A DNA stretch of 25,988 nucleotides from JBCCMA01 sp039026595 (GTDB taxonomy: Bacteria; Pseudomonadota; Gammaproteobacteria; Steroidobacterales; JBCCMA01): positions 1-25,988 of the forward strand of contig JBCCMA010000028.1 in the NCBI GenBank assembly GCA_039026595.1. Direction: 5' to 3'. Below are positions 13,128 through 21,132 of the stretch, one piece after another; the first letter of the stretch is position 1; every line of letters begins with the position of its first letter. Under the pieces are notes generated by a model. It did no database searches. It saw nothing but the letters and a program-made list of their open reading frames with translations, and was not told the origin of the DNA. Both the position numbers and the translations under genes were made by a program.

Positions 13128-14990
13128 CTAAATCGCAAGTTTCTCTACCCGGCGACCGCCGTAGTAGAGGTTAACCAGAGCCCGCGTACCGATGATCGCG
13201 GTGAACATCGAACTCGCGATTCCGATGCTTAGCGTGACGGCAAAGCCGCGGATGGGGCCGGTGCCGAACAACCACAGCACCAGCGCTGCAATCAGTGTGG
13301 TCACGTTGGCATCCGCGATCGACGAGAACGCCTTGTCGTAGCCGGCGTAGATAGCCGCCTGCGGAGTGTTCCCATTATTGAGCTCTTCACGTATTCGCTC
13401 GAAGATGAGGACGTTCGCGTCCACGGCCATGCCCACCGTGAGCACAATGCCCGCGATGCCGGGCAGCGTCAGCGACGCCTGCAGCAAGGACAGTACGCCG
13501 ACGATGATCACCACGTTCGCGAACAGCGCGAAGTTCGCGAACAGGCCAAAGACCTTGTAGTACACCAGCATGAACACCACCACGCAGATAAAGCCCAGCT
13601 GAATGGCGAGCTTCCCGCGCGCGATGTTGTCCTGACCCAGCGTGGGGCCGACGGTGCGCTCTTCGACAACGAAAATCGGCGCCGCGAGTGCACCTGCGCG
13701 CAGCAGAAGCGCCAGATCCTGCGCTTCGCGAACGTTCAGACCAGTGATCTGGAAGCTGTTACCAAACACGCCTCGAATCGTCGCAAGACTAATTACTTCT
13801 TCGGTGGTGGTCACGGCGCGCTCACCCGTGTCCGGATCGATTTCAGCGCTGGTCTCAATGAACACGACACCCATGCGTTTGTTCAGGTTGTCCGTGGTGT
13901 GCTGAAGCATTTTCTTTGCGGCCGTTGCGTCCAGGCGAATGCTGACCGCCGGGCCATCCTGACTGGCCGCCGTGGACGTTGCGTTGGTGAGCTGGTCTCC
14001 CGTGGCAATCAGACTGCGCTGAAGCAGAACCGGCAGCCCCTGCTCGTCCTGAAACAGCAGACACCCTGCCGGCGCACGACCCGTGCGCTGCGCCTCGGCG
14101 GCGCTGCCGGTTTCGCACTCGCCGCGCCACTCCAGCGTGGCGACCACTTTCAGCGTATCGATCACGCGCGACGGGTCCTGTACGCCCGGCAGCTGCACGA
14201 CGATGCGGTCCTGACCTTGCTGTTGCACAACCGGCTCGGCCACACCGAGTTGATTCAAACGACTGCGCATGGTCGTGATATTTTGTTCAACGGCGAACGC
14301 TTTGCGGGCATCGATCTGCTGCGCACTCATGCGAATGGCGATGGACGGCTGACCCTCGGCATTAGTCTCGTTGAGCATCTCGAAGCCGGGGTCGAAATCG
14401 CGAATCAGGCGCGCCATTTCATCCCGGTTTTCCAACCCGTCGCGCGAGGCCACGCGGATGGTGTCGCCGCTGCGTGAGACCCGAATGCGCGGCACCTTAT
14501 TGTTGCGCGCAAGCAGCTCGAAGTCGTCGACATAGGTTTCCATCGATTTTTCGATGGCCGACGGCGTGTCCACTTCGAACAGCAGATACACCCCGCCGCG
14601 CAGGTCGAGGCCCTGGTGCACCGGGCGCATATTCAGACTGCGTAGCCACTTGGGCGAGTTTGACGCGAAGTTCAGGGCCGTCTGATAGTCGCTGGCCGGA
14701 AGCGCGCCGAGGAAATCGTCCACGATATCGCGCGCGCGCAGTTGGGTGTCCGCGTTGTCGAACGTGGCGACCATCGTGCCCTCGTCCCAGAACACGTCGC
14801 TGTAGGTTACGCCGGAATCGTCCAATGCCCCCTTGATAGCGGTGTCCAGATCGATGGGCACGTCGTCGCCGTTCTCGCGCGTGACCTGCACCGCGAGCGA
14901 CTCGCCAAACAGATTTGGCAAAGCGAAGAAGCCTGCCAAGAGCAGTACGGCGGCGACGGTGGTGTACACCCAGGTTGCGTATCGGTTCAT
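13128..14990 (-). CDS. secD: Protein translocase subunit SecD
   Basis: RND-type translocase subunit that, with SecF, pulls preproteins through SecYEG using proton-motive force. The 620-residue protein (E. coli 615) has an N-terminal membrane helix (about 8-26), the L-D-L-R-G-G signature (128-133), the large periplasmic P1 region, and a six-helix C-terminal half with V-D-A-N-V-L-I-F-E-R-I-R-E-E. The ATG at 14990 gives the typical SecD start M-N-R-Y followed by a hydrophobic helix. It follows yajC by 15 bases and precedes secF by 12. Confidence 0.97.
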   Translation of the reverse strand: MNRYATWVYTTVAAVLLLAGFFALPNLFGESLAVQVTRENGDDVPIDLDTAIKGALDDSGVTYSDVFWDEGTMVATFDNADTQLRARDIVDDFLGALPASDYQTALNFASNSPKWLRSLNMRPVHQGLDLRGGVYLLFEVDTPSAIEKSMETYVDDFELLARNNKVPRIRVSRSGDTIRVASRDGLENRDEMARLIRDFDPGFEMLNETNAEGQPSIAIRMSAQQIDARKAFAVEQNITTMRSRLNQLGVAEPVVQQQGQDRIVVQLPGVQDPSRVIDTLKVVATLEWRGECETGSAAEAQRTGRAPAGCLLFQDEQGLPVLLQRSLIATGDQLTNATSTAASQDGPAVSIRLDATAAKKMLQHTTDNLNKRMGVVFIETSAEIDPDTGERAVTTTEEVISLATIRGVFGNSFQITGLNVREAQDLALLLRAGALAAPIFVVEERTVGPTLGQDNIARGKLAIQLGFICVVVFMLVYYKVFGLFANFALFANVVIIVGVLSLLQASLTLPGIAGIVLTVGMAVDANVLIFERIREELNNGNTPQAAIYAGYDKAFSSIADANVTTLIAALVLWLFGTGPIRGFAVTLSIGIASSMFTAIIGTRALVNLYYGGRRVEKLAI

Positions 14991-15005
14991 CGTGTCGAGG
15001 TCCGT

Positions 15006-15323
15006 CTAGTCTTTGTAAGTGCCCTTCGGCATCACCGCGCCGACGGTGTGCTTCTGGATGCGGATGGCGGTGTTGGCGGCGATTTTCAAGGTCAGGAACT
15101 GCTCCTCCACCTTTTCGATCCTGCCGAGGATGCCGCCGTTGGTCACCACTTCATCCCCTTTCGAGAGTGCCTGGACCATGCTGGCGTGCTCCTTGGCCCG
15201 CTTGGCCTGCGGCCGCAGAATCAGGAAATACATCAACACCATGATGGCGATCATTGGCAGCAAAATGCCGAAGCCGCCCGGCGGCGGTGGAGCCTCCTGG
15301 GCCCACGCAGCTTGACTCAACAT
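15006..15323 (-). CDS. yajC: Sec translocon accessory protein YajC
   Basis: Small single-pass membrane protein that associates with SecDF. The ATG at 15323 gives 105 residues, usual for the family. A short N-terminal tail (L-S-Q-A-A-W-A-Q) and a Pro/Gly stretch lead to a transmembrane helix (about 18-37), then R-P-Q-A-K-R-A-K-E-H and a cytoplasmic SH3-like part with G-D-E-V-V-T-N-G-G. The open frame extends to 15383, but those 20 residues are atypical. It lies 73 bases after tgt and 15 before secD. Confidence 0.95.
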   Translation of the reverse strand: MLSQAAWAQEAPPPPGGFGILLPMIAIMVLMYFLILRPQAKRAKEHASMVQALSKGDEVVTNGGILGRIEKVEEQFLTLKIAANTAIRIQKHTVGAVMPKGTYKD

Positions 15324-15396
15324 AAGGTTTTCTCGCGGTTTTTTGACATTGGGCGGGACAGGACCGGAGCCGCTGACCGCCAAAATTAGCGCGCCA

Positions 15397-16524
15397 TTAT
15401 GCCACAGGTTTTGCGCTTGTCAGGCGGCGATTTGCGGCCCATCGGAGCAGGTCGTCGAACCGCCCCTCACGGATGCTCCGGCGAATGTTGTGCATCAGGC
15501 GCTGGTAGAACCGGAGGTTGTGCAGACTCATCAGCCTGGCCCCCAGCGACTCGCCACAACGGTCAAGGTGCTTCAGATAGCTGCGGGAGTAATTCTGGCA
15601 GGTGTAGCAGTCGCACTCGGGGTCGATCGGGCCCGTATCGTGGCGATGGCGAGCGTTGCGGATCTTCACAACCCCCTCCGACGTGAAAAGGTAGCCCTTG
15701 CGGGCGTTACGCGTCGGCATCACGCAGTCAAACATGTCGATACCTGCCGCAACCGCCTCGACAATGTCCTCGGGTCGCCCGACGCCCATCAGGTAGCGGG
15801 GCCGGTCAGCCGGCAGTTTCGGCGTCGCGTAATCGAGCACCGCATTGCGTTCCTCGTGACTTTCGCCCACCGACAGTCCGCCCAGTGCGTAGCCGTCAAA
15901 GCCGATGTCGAGGAGCGCGTCGATCGACTCATCTCGAAGGTCCTCGTACATGCCGCCTTGCGCGATACCGAACAGGCAGCCCGGTCCGTCTGCGTGGCGT
16001 TCGTGGCAGCGGCGCGCCCAGCGCATGGACAGCGCCATGGACTCGGCGGCCTCATCACGGGTGGCCGGATACGGCGTGCATTCATCAAACGCCATGATCA
16101 CATCCGAGCCAAGCGCATGCTGCACGTCGATGGACCGTTCCGGTGTCAGCTCGATGCGGTCGCCGTTGACGGGCGATCGAAACGTCACCCCGTTTTCGTT
16201 GAGCGAGCGCATTTCGGCAAGGCTGAACACCTGAAATCCGCCCGAATCCGTCAGGATGGGGCGTTCCCATCGATTGAAGCCGTGCAGCGACCCGTGCTCA
16301 AGAATGACCTCGGTGCCGGGCCGGAGCATCAGGTGGAAGGTATTGCCCAGAATGATGTCGGCGCCGGTGCCGCGCACCTCTTCAACAGAGAGGGTTTTTA
16401 CCGCGCCATAGGTGCCCACCGGCATGAACGCGGGCGTTCGCACCTCGCCGCGCGCGAAGGACAGCGTGCCGGTGCGCGCGCGCCCGTCAGTGGCGTGTAT
16501 CGCAAACGGGAGTTTGTCCGTCAC
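15397..16524 (-). CDS. tgt: tRNA-guanine transglycosylase
   Basis: Swaps guanine 34 for preQ1 in tRNAs with GUN anticodons, the base-exchange step of queuosine synthesis. The 375 residues match the E. coli length. Asp93 in T-D-S-G-G-F-Q and the nucleophile Asp266 in F-D-C-V-M-P-T-R-N-A-R are present. The zinc site is Cys304, Cys306, Cys309 and His335. The start is GTG at 16524, overlapping the queA stop by four bases (GTGA), so translation is coupled. queA-tgt-yajC-secDF is a conserved gammaproteobacterial cluster. Confidence 0.97.
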   Translation of the reverse strand: MTDKLPFAIHATDGRARTGTLSFARGEVRTPAFMPVGTYGAVKTLSVEEVRGTGADIILGNTFHLMLRPGTEVILEHGSLHGFNRWERPILTDSGGFQVFSLAEMRSLNENGVTFRSPVNGDRIELTPERSIDVQHALGSDVIMAFDECTPYPATRDEAAESMALSMRWARRCHERHADGPGCLFGIAQGGMYEDLRDESIDALLDIGFDGYALGGLSVGESHEERNAVLDYATPKLPADRPRYLMGVGRPEDIVEAVAAGIDMFDCVMPTRNARKGYLFTSEGVVKIRNARHRHDTGPIDPECDCYTCQNYSRSYLKHLDRCGESLGARLMSLHNLRFYQRLMHNIRRSIREGRFDDLLRWAANRRLTSAKPVA

Positions 16525-17543
16525 GGGCGCTCCGGCCAGATCAATGTGGCGTCCCCGTAACTGAAAAACCGATAGCGCTCACCCACCGCGTGTTGATACG
16601 CCGACAGCACGCGCGCCTGCCCGCCGAGTGCACAGACCAACATCATCAACGTCGATTCCGGGAGATGAAAATTGGTCATCAGTCCATCGACCGCATTAAA
16701 GGTAAAGCCGGGGGTGATGAACAGGTCTGTCTCGCCCGAGAAGGCCCCGAGCGAACCGCTGCGAGCGGCGGATTCGAGCGTACGCAGCGACGTGGTCCCG
16801 ACGGCGATCACGCGTCCGCCACGCGCCTTCGCTGCGTTAATCGCCGTCGCTGTTTCGGCGCTGATCGTCGCGACTTCACTGTGCATACGATGACGGGCGA
16901 TGTCGTCCACACGAACCGGTTCAAACGTGCCCGCGCCGACGTGCAGCGTCACCGTGGCGCGGTGAATCCCACGCGCATCGAGCTCGGCCAGAAGCGCATC
17001 ATCGAAATGCAGTCCAGCGGTGGGCGCCGCCACCGAGCCTGGCTGACTGGCGTAGACCGTCTGGTAGCGTTCGCTATCCGCGTCGTCCGTCTTGCGCTGG
17101 ATGTAGGGCGGCAACGGGATATCGCCGAAACGTTCGGCGTAACCTAGTACATCGTCGGAAAACTCCAGCACGAACAACCCACCGTCGCGCCCGGTCACCG
17201 AGGCCGTCATGCCGTCCTCGAGTACGAGCACGGCGCCCACACCCGGCGTATTGCTGGCGCGAACAAACGCGCGCGCGTTGCGCGCATCGATCAATCGCTC
17301 CAACAGGATCTCAACGCGGCCGCCGCTTTTCTTGCGGCCTAACAGCCGTGCCGGAATGACCCGGCTGTCGTTGAACACCAGTACGTCACCGGCACGCAGT
17401 TCGGCGGGCAGATCGCGCACCGTTTGATCGCGCGGCGGCGTGTCCGGTGGCAGCACCAAAAGCCGTCCGCCCGCGCGATCGGCGGGCGGACTCTGAGCGA
17501 TCAGGTCAGGCGGGAGTTCAAAAGCAAAGTCTTGGCGCTGCAT
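16521..17543 (-). CDS. queA: S-adenosylmethionine:tRNA ribosyltransferase-isomerase QueA
   Basis: Converts preQ1 in tRNA to epoxyqueuosine using the ribosyl part of S-adenosylmethionine. The 340-residue protein has the family's N-terminal D-F-A-F-E-L-P-P-D-L-I-A-Q, V-F-N-D-S-R-V-I-P-A-R-L near residue 60, A-A-P-T-A-G-L-H-F and G-T-T-S-L-R-T-L-E-S. Length and motifs are complete. It lies 45 bases after the PDZ protein gene with no visible terminator, so transcription may continue from the ECF sigma cluster, though a separate promoter is possible. No strong ribosome site precedes the ATG. Confidence 0.97.
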   Translation of the reverse strand: MQRQDFAFELPPDLIAQSPPADRAGGRLLVLPPDTPPRDQTVRDLPAELRAGDVLVFNDSRVIPARLLGRKKSGGRVEILLERLIDARNARAFVRASNTPGVGAVLVLEDGMTASVTGRDGGLFVLEFSDDVLGYAERFGDIPLPPYIQRKTDDADSERYQTVYASQPGSVAAPTAGLHFDDALLAELDARGIHRATVTLHVGAGTFEPVRVDDIARHRMHSEVATISAETATAINAAKARGGRVIAVGTTSLRTLESAARSGSLGAFSGETDLFITPGFTFNAVDGLMTNFHLPESTLMMLVCALGGQARVLSAYQHAVGERYRFFSYGDATLIWPERP

Positions 17544-17588
17544 CGCCGCGCAGCATAGTGGATTGCGCGCGGCGGGGTAAGCCGAGCG

Positions 17589-18578
17589 TCAGTTTCGGTC
17601 GCGAAAGCGATGGATAAAGACGTCTGCATCGGGCCCATTAAAATGCGACAAATCGGGCAGGTTGACATCGACGGTCAGCGTCTCGCGCTGACGAACCAGT
17701 TTCACGGCCACGGTTCCCTTCGGCTCGACCCGGCCCAGCGCGCCGTAAAGATCATCCAGCGAATCGACCGCCACACCGTCGAGCTCGACAACGACATCGC
17801 CATCCCGAAGATCCAGCGACGCGTCTTTCGGGGCACGCACGATCAGCAAGCCAGAGGTTACGCCAAAGTAATCGGCGAGCCCTGGGCTCAGCGCTACGAC
17901 CTCAGCGTCCGGCCACAGTCGACCGAAGTGGACGTTGTGTAGACCGTCCATTGCCATTTCGATGGCTTGATGAACCGTGCCACTCAACGCGTCACCGCTG
18001 AACTCAAACCCGTCGGCGCCATCCATGTCGGTGGCAAATGAGAATACAAAGTCGTTGCGCTTCTCGCCGCTGATGACATTGATCGTGCGCTCAGCGCCGT
18101 CGCGCTGGACGGTCACCGCCACCGCCTCGCCGGGCGTGACGCGATTTAAATACTCGACCACCCCCCCGTTGCCGCGAGCACTCGGCAGGCGCGCCCCATC
18201 GAGGGCAACAATGCGATCCCCGGACTCGAGGCCAGCAAGGTCCGCCGGACCATCCGGCGAGACGGCGGTGATGGCCACGCCGTCGTCGTTGGCATCACCC
18301 AGTATGACGCCCAGAAACGCGCGCTTTCCGCCCTCAAACGGGTATTCCACGGCGTGCATCGCGCTGAGCATTTCATCGTCCACCAGCCCCAGGCTGAGTT
18401 CGGCGAGCTTTTCGGAAAGCGCCTCGATCTGCTCGCGCGTGTTTTCAAGCTCCTCTTCGATCCGCTCGCGCTCGGCGTCGGTGAGCTTTTCCGCCGCCAC
18501 GGCTGGAACAGGGGTCGCAGCGGTCAGCCAGGCCGCCAGCGTCAGGGTGAATACGCGCATAGCGTTGAGTCGCATCAT
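17589..18578 (-). CDS. Exported protein with coiled coil and two PDZ domains
   Basis: A 329-residue protein with an N-terminal signal peptide (about 1-29, ending V-P-A-V-A-A), so periplasmic or envelope-associated. A charged helical stretch (about 33-65) looks like a coiled coil. PDZ1 (about 87-172) has F-L-G-V-I-L-G and S-P-D-G-P-A-D-L-A-G-L-E-S-G-D-R-I; PDZ2 (about 225-308) has A-S-L-D-L-R-D-G-D-V-V-V-E-L-D-G. There is no protease domain: no Ser-His-Asp trypsin motif and no zinc HExxH, so this is neither DegS nor RseP, though it could bind unfolded envelope peptides. The ribosome site AGGAG directly follows the TGA of the putative anti-sigma gene, suggesting coupled expression. Confidence 0.85.
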   Translation of the reverse strand: MMRLNAMRVFTLTLAAWLTAATPVPAVAAEKLTDAERERIEEELENTREQIEALSEKLAELSLGLVDDEMLSAMHAVEYPFEGGKRAFLGVILGDANDDGVAITAVSPDGPADLAGLESGDRIVALDGARLPSARGNGGVVEYLNRVTPGEAVAVTVQRDGAERTINVISGEKRNDFVFSFATDMDGADGFEFSGDALSGTVHQAIEMAMDGLHNVHFGRLWPDAEVVALSPGLADYFGVTSGLLIVRAPKDASLDLRDGDVVVELDGVAVDSLDDLYGALGRVEPKGTVAVKLVRQRETLTVDVNLPDLSHFNGPDADVFIHRFRDRN

Positions 18579-18588
18579 CAGGTCTCCT

Positions 18589-19251
18589 TCAATTGATTCG
18601 AATATCGCGGCCGGTGCCGCCAGGACCGCCGTTCAGCCGCACACGGCGTACCGCGCTGACCTCGGACATCCGGGTGAGGCGATCGGCCTCGGTAACGGTC
18701 ACCAGCGTGTTCATCAATTCCACACGCCGCGACCAGTAGTCTTGTGGCTCGAGCGCGGCGTAGCGCCCGTCGAGGCGGCGCACGCGCGCCTTGATGCGCT
18801 CCGCGCGCCCGGCGGCGGCGAGCCGCTGTACGGCGCCGGACTGGTTGTCCAATACGCGCCAGATCTGTTCGAGCTGCGCCGAGCGGCGCATCAGTTCGGC
18901 GACATCCTCCGTCGCGTCGTCGCCAGTCTCGATCACCTCGGCCACCTGTTGTTCGGCTTGCGGCGGGTCAGGTAAATAGGCTGCAACGACACCCAACACC
19001 ACCGCCACCAACGCACTCGCAGCAATGGCCGCCCAGCGCACAGCGCCACCCGTGTCCGCCGCGGGCGCATCGAACAACCCGTCCGCCGGCTGGGGCGCCG
19101 ATTGTTCCGGCAATGCGCGCAGCCGCGCACGCATCTGTGCCAGACGTGCAAGCTCTGCGCTGGACTCAGGGCACGACAACACCCGCTCACGCTCCGCGTC
19201 GCCGGCAGTGCCGTCGGTGACGCTCAGGAGGTCTTCAAGATCGGCGCGCAT
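18589..19251 (-). CDS. Putative membrane-bound anti-sigma factor
   Basis: A 220-residue protein with a cytoplasmic N-terminal part (about 1-70), one transmembrane helix (about 71-93, A-A-I-A-A-S-A-L-V-A-V-V-L-G-V) and an outer helical, Arg/Glu-rich C-terminal part. This topology fits anti-sigma factors that bind their sigma in the cytoplasm. There is no H-x3-C-x2-C zinc motif of ZAS-type anti-sigma factors, and I do not recognise a named family. The role comes from its position: it overlaps the ECF sigma gene by 28 bases and precedes the PDZ protein by ten. It is inferred, not proven. Confidence 0.6.
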   Translation of the reverse strand: MRADLEDLLSVTDGTAGDAERERVLSCPESSAELARLAQMRARLRALPEQSAPQPADGLFDAPAADTGGAVRWAAIAASALVAVVLGVVAAYLPDPPQAEQQVAEVIETGDDATEDVAELMRRSAQLEQIWRVLDNQSGAVQRLAAAGRAERIKARVRRLDGRYAALEPQDYWSRRVELMNTLVTVTEADRLTRMSEVSAVRRVRLNGGPGGTGRDIRIN

Positions 19252-19859
19252 GTCATGATCTCCCGTTGGGTGGGTGGTGAGCCGGTCGACCGGTCACCCT
19301 GCGTGGCTGGCTCCCCCGGCAAAGGCGAGTCCGCCGGCGGATCGAGCGCGTCGCGCAGTGCGCGATGGGCGCGCGCAAGACGCGATTTGGAAAAACTGAC
19401 CGTGCGCCCCATGGCCTCGGCAATCTCACGGTGCTTGAAACCCTCAACATCGTGCAGCCAGACCACCGCGCGCGACACCGCATCCAGCGTGGCAAGCGCT
19501 CTAAGGAGATCGATCTGATCCGAAGTGCTGTTTTCCGGCGCATCGGCCTCTACGAACATCTCCGAGCGCGTATGCCACGGTGACCGAAGCCGCTGGAGGC
19601 ACTGGTTGATGGCGATACGACGTAGCCACGTTGAGAAACGGGACTGCCCCCGAAACGTGCCGAGCTTGTCGAACGCCCTTATAAAGGTGTCCTGAACGAC
19701 ATCCTCGGCCTGCGCACGGTCGCACAGGATGCGCATGGCCACTGTCATCACGCCGTCTGCATGCTCGATGTACAACGCGCGGCGTGCGTTGCGATCGCCA
19801 TTGGCAGCCCGGGCGCAAAGCCCGGTGTCGTCGCGTGTTGTGTGGGCGGTTTTGCTCAT
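19224..19859 (-). CDS. ECF-family RNA polymerase sigma factor
   Basis: Alternative sigma factor with region 2 (about 30-92: D-V-V-Q-D-T-F-I-R-A-F, F-S-T-W-L-R-R-I-A-I-N) and region 4 (about 118-168: H-R-E-I-A-E-A-M-G-R-T-V, then S-K-S-R-L-A-R-A-H-R-A-L-R), and no sigma-1 or region 3. From the ATG at 19859 it has 211 residues; the frame stays open to 19934, but the extra residues are not family-like. A C-terminal extension of about 35 residues is Pro/Ser/Thr-rich and encodes the overlap with the next gene. The neighbours (probable anti-sigma, PDZ protein) suggest an envelope-stress unit. A possible autoregulated promoter lies just upstream. Confidence 0.92.
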   Translation of the reverse strand: MSKTAHTTRDDTGLCARAANGDRNARRALYIEHADGVMTVAMRILCDRAQAEDVVQDTFIRAFDKLGTFRGQSRFSTWLRRIAINQCLQRLRSPWHTRSEMFVEADAPENSTSDQIDLLRALATLDAVSRAVVWLHDVEGFKHREIAEAMGRTVSFSKSRLARAHRALRDALDPPADSPLPGEPATQGDRSTGSPPTQREIMTCAPILKTS

Positions 19860-19870
19860 CTCGAAGGTAC

Positions 19871-19897
19871 AGACGCGCGGCCGGCCTAAAAGGTTGC
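19871..19897 (-). promoter_or_regulatory. Possible ECF-type autoregulated promoter
   Basis: On the minus strand GCAACC (19892-19897) and CGTCT (19871-19875) are 16 bases apart, resembling ECF promoters with an AAC-containing -35 and a CGTC-type -10. The start site would leave only a few bases before the sigma factor ATG at 19859, so the message would be almost leaderless. Pattern match by eye only. Confidence 0.4.
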
Positions 19898-19955
19898 AAG
19901 TCGCGCGGACTATTTGCGCGGCGCGCCGAAACACGGTTTTGCTGTGGCGTGCGCG

Positions 19956-19984
19956 TTGACCGCCCTTGAACCCCGCTTTAGACT
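19956..19984 (+). promoter_or_regulatory. Sigma-70 promoter of tRNA-Leu
   Basis: TTGACC (19956-19961) and TAGACT (19979-19984) are exactly 17 bases apart, near-consensus in both boxes. The bases after the -10 (CCGCCCG) form a GC-rich discriminator, typical of stable-RNA promoters under stringent control. The expected start near 19991 is about 14 bases before the mature tRNA. Confidence 0.75.
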
Positions 19985-20004
19985 CCGCCCGTCATCCAGT
20001 CTGG

Positions 20005-20091
20005 GCCGGGGTGGCGGAACTGGTAGACGCGCCGGATTCAAAATCCGGTTCTGGAAACAGAGTGAGAGTTCGATTCTCTCTCCCGGCACCA
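20005..20091 (+). tRNA. tRNA-Leu (anticodon CAA)
   Basis: An 87-base class II tRNA with encoded CCA. The acceptor stem pairs 20005-20011 with 20081-20087 (one G-T wobble). The anticodon stem C-C-G-G-A/T-C-C-G-G encloses the loop TTCAAAA, giving anticodon CAA, which reads UUG. A variable arm with a four-base stem and GAAA loop, and a T-arm (GAGAG, TTCGATT loop, CTCTC), complete the leucine fold. A strong promoter lies upstream and the Nudix gene starts 17 bases later, so the two may share a transcript. Confidence 0.97.
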
Positions 20092-20107
20092 CCATCCTAC
20101 GTACACC

Positions 20108-20662
20108 ATGAAGTACTGCAGCGAGTGCGGCCAACCGGTCGACCACCGAATCCCCGACGGCGATAACCGCGAGCGCGCGGTCTGCGACGCCTGCGGCATC
20201 GTGCACTACCAAAACCCCAATATGGTGCTCGGCTGCATCCCGGTCTGGAACGATCAGGTTTTATTGTGCAAACGCGCGATCGAACCCCGTCGCGGCTACT
20301 GGACCGTGCCGGCGGGTTTTATGGAAAACGACGAGTCCATCGCCGAGGCCGCAGAGCGCGAAACGCAGGAAGAGGCGCTCGCCGACGTCGAGATTGGGGA
20401 ACTGCAGGCCGTCGTTGATGTGGTACACGCGCGCCAGGTGCACATTTTCTTCCGGGCCACCATGCGCAATGACCAGTTTGGCGCGGGGATTGAAAGCCTT
20501 GATGTCCGGCTGTTCGACGAGGCCGACATCCCCTGGGACGACATCGCGTTTCCATCCACCACGTTCGCATTGAAGACTTATCTCGAGGACCGGGCGGCCG
20601 GGGTGCAGCGCGTCCACCGGATCGAAATGGCGCGCATGCCATTTCGCCCGCCCAAGGACTGA
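20108..20662 (+). CDS. Nudix hydrolase with N-terminal zinc ribbon
   Basis: A 184-residue protein with a zinc ribbon (Cys4, Cys7, Cys26, Cys29) and a Nudix box at about 70-91: G-F-M-E-N-D-E, seven residues, then R-E-T-Q-E-E. The last Gly of the classical box is Leu here. Nudix enzymes hydrolyse nucleoside diphosphates linked to another group; zinc-ribbon forms include NudC-like NADH pyrophosphatases and ADP-ribose-type hydrolases, but the substrate cannot be set from sequence. The ATG lies 17 bases after tRNA-Leu, with no obvious promoter of its own and only a weak ribosome site. Confidence 0.9.
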   Translation: MKYCSECGQPVDHRIPDGDNRERAVCDACGIVHYQNPNMVLGCIPVWNDQVLLCKRAIEPRRGYWTVPAGFMENDESIAEAAERETQEEALADVEIGELQAVVDVVHARQVHIFFRATMRNDQFGAGIESLDVRLFDEADIPWDDIAFPSTTFALKTYLEDRAAGVQRVHRIEMARMPFRPPKD

Positions 20663-20718
20663 CGCCGGCCCTTGCGTAACGAATTATCCTGCTGCACAAC
20701 CGCGCTGGGCGACGCCGC

Positions 20719-20724
20719 TATACT
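20719..20724 (+). promoter_or_regulatory. Possible -10 element of the fdxA promoter
   Basis: TATACT lies 32 bases before the fdxA ATG and matches the sigma-70 -10 at five of six positions. No convincing -35 box is seen at the right distance, so the call is tentative. Confidence 0.35.
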
Positions 20725-20756
20725 TGGCACTCCTTACACAAGCTTCAGGTTCATCG

Positions 20757-21080
20757 ATGCCCTTCGTCGTGACCAACGCGTGCATCAAGTGCAAATACAC
20801 TGACTGCGTGGAAGTGTGCCCTGTGGACTGTTTCCACGAGGGTCCAAACTTCCTCGTCATTAACCCGGAAGAGTGCATCGACTGCACGCTTTGCGAGCCC
20901 GAGTGCCCGGTCGAAGCCATTTATTCAGATGACGAGATCCCGCCGGGTCAGGAAGTGTTCGTGGAGCTGAACAAGGAGCTCTCGCAGACCTGGCCAACGA
21001 TTACCGAGAAGAAGGACGCCCTTCCCGACGCCGCGGACTGGGACGACGTCGACGACAAGCTGCAGCACCTCGAGCGCTAA
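20757..21080 (+). CDS. fdxA: Seven-iron ferredoxin FdxA
   Basis: Small electron carrier of 107 residues with one [3Fe-4S] and one [4Fe-4S] cluster. By comparison with Azotobacter ferredoxin I (offset by Met1), Cys9, Cys17 and Cys50 hold the 3Fe cluster and Cys21, Cys40, Cys43 and Cys46 the 4Fe cluster; Cys12 and Cys25 are the usual free ones. The ATG at 20757 gives the standard M-P-F-V-V-T start. A strong hairpin follows the stop. It is not the ISC-type [2Fe-2S] Fdx and is distant from the isc genes, so no direct link is implied. Confidence 0.96.
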   Translation: MPFVVTNACIKCKYTDCVEVCPVDCFHEGPNFLVINPEECIDCTLCEPECPVEAIYSDDEIPPGQEVFVELNKELSQTWPTITEKKDALPDAADWDDVDDKLQHLER

Positions 21081-21082
21081 AC

Positions 21083-21110
21083 AAAAAACGCCGGCGCAAG
21101 GCCGGCGTTT
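21083..21110. terminator. Bidirectional terminator between fdxA and dsbC
   Basis: A perfect 10-bp stem (21086-21095 with 21101-21110, five-base loop GCAAG) sits between convergent genes. The minus strand has six U residues after the stem, so termination of dsbC is stronger; the plus strand has only three T residues, for fdxA. Confidence 0.88.
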
Positions 21111-21132
21111 CATCGATTCTGAAAGCAGCTTT

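Noticed and set aside
15343..16560. Long open frame (405 residues) on the plus strand
   Set aside because: It lies opposite tgt, whose motifs are complete. The product is rich in Arg, His and Ala with no recognisable domain, as expected for the antisense of a GC-rich gene.
17589..18578. PDZ protein as a DegS/HtrA protease
   Set aside because: No trypsin-like catalytic motifs; only signal peptide, coiled coil and two PDZ domains are visible.
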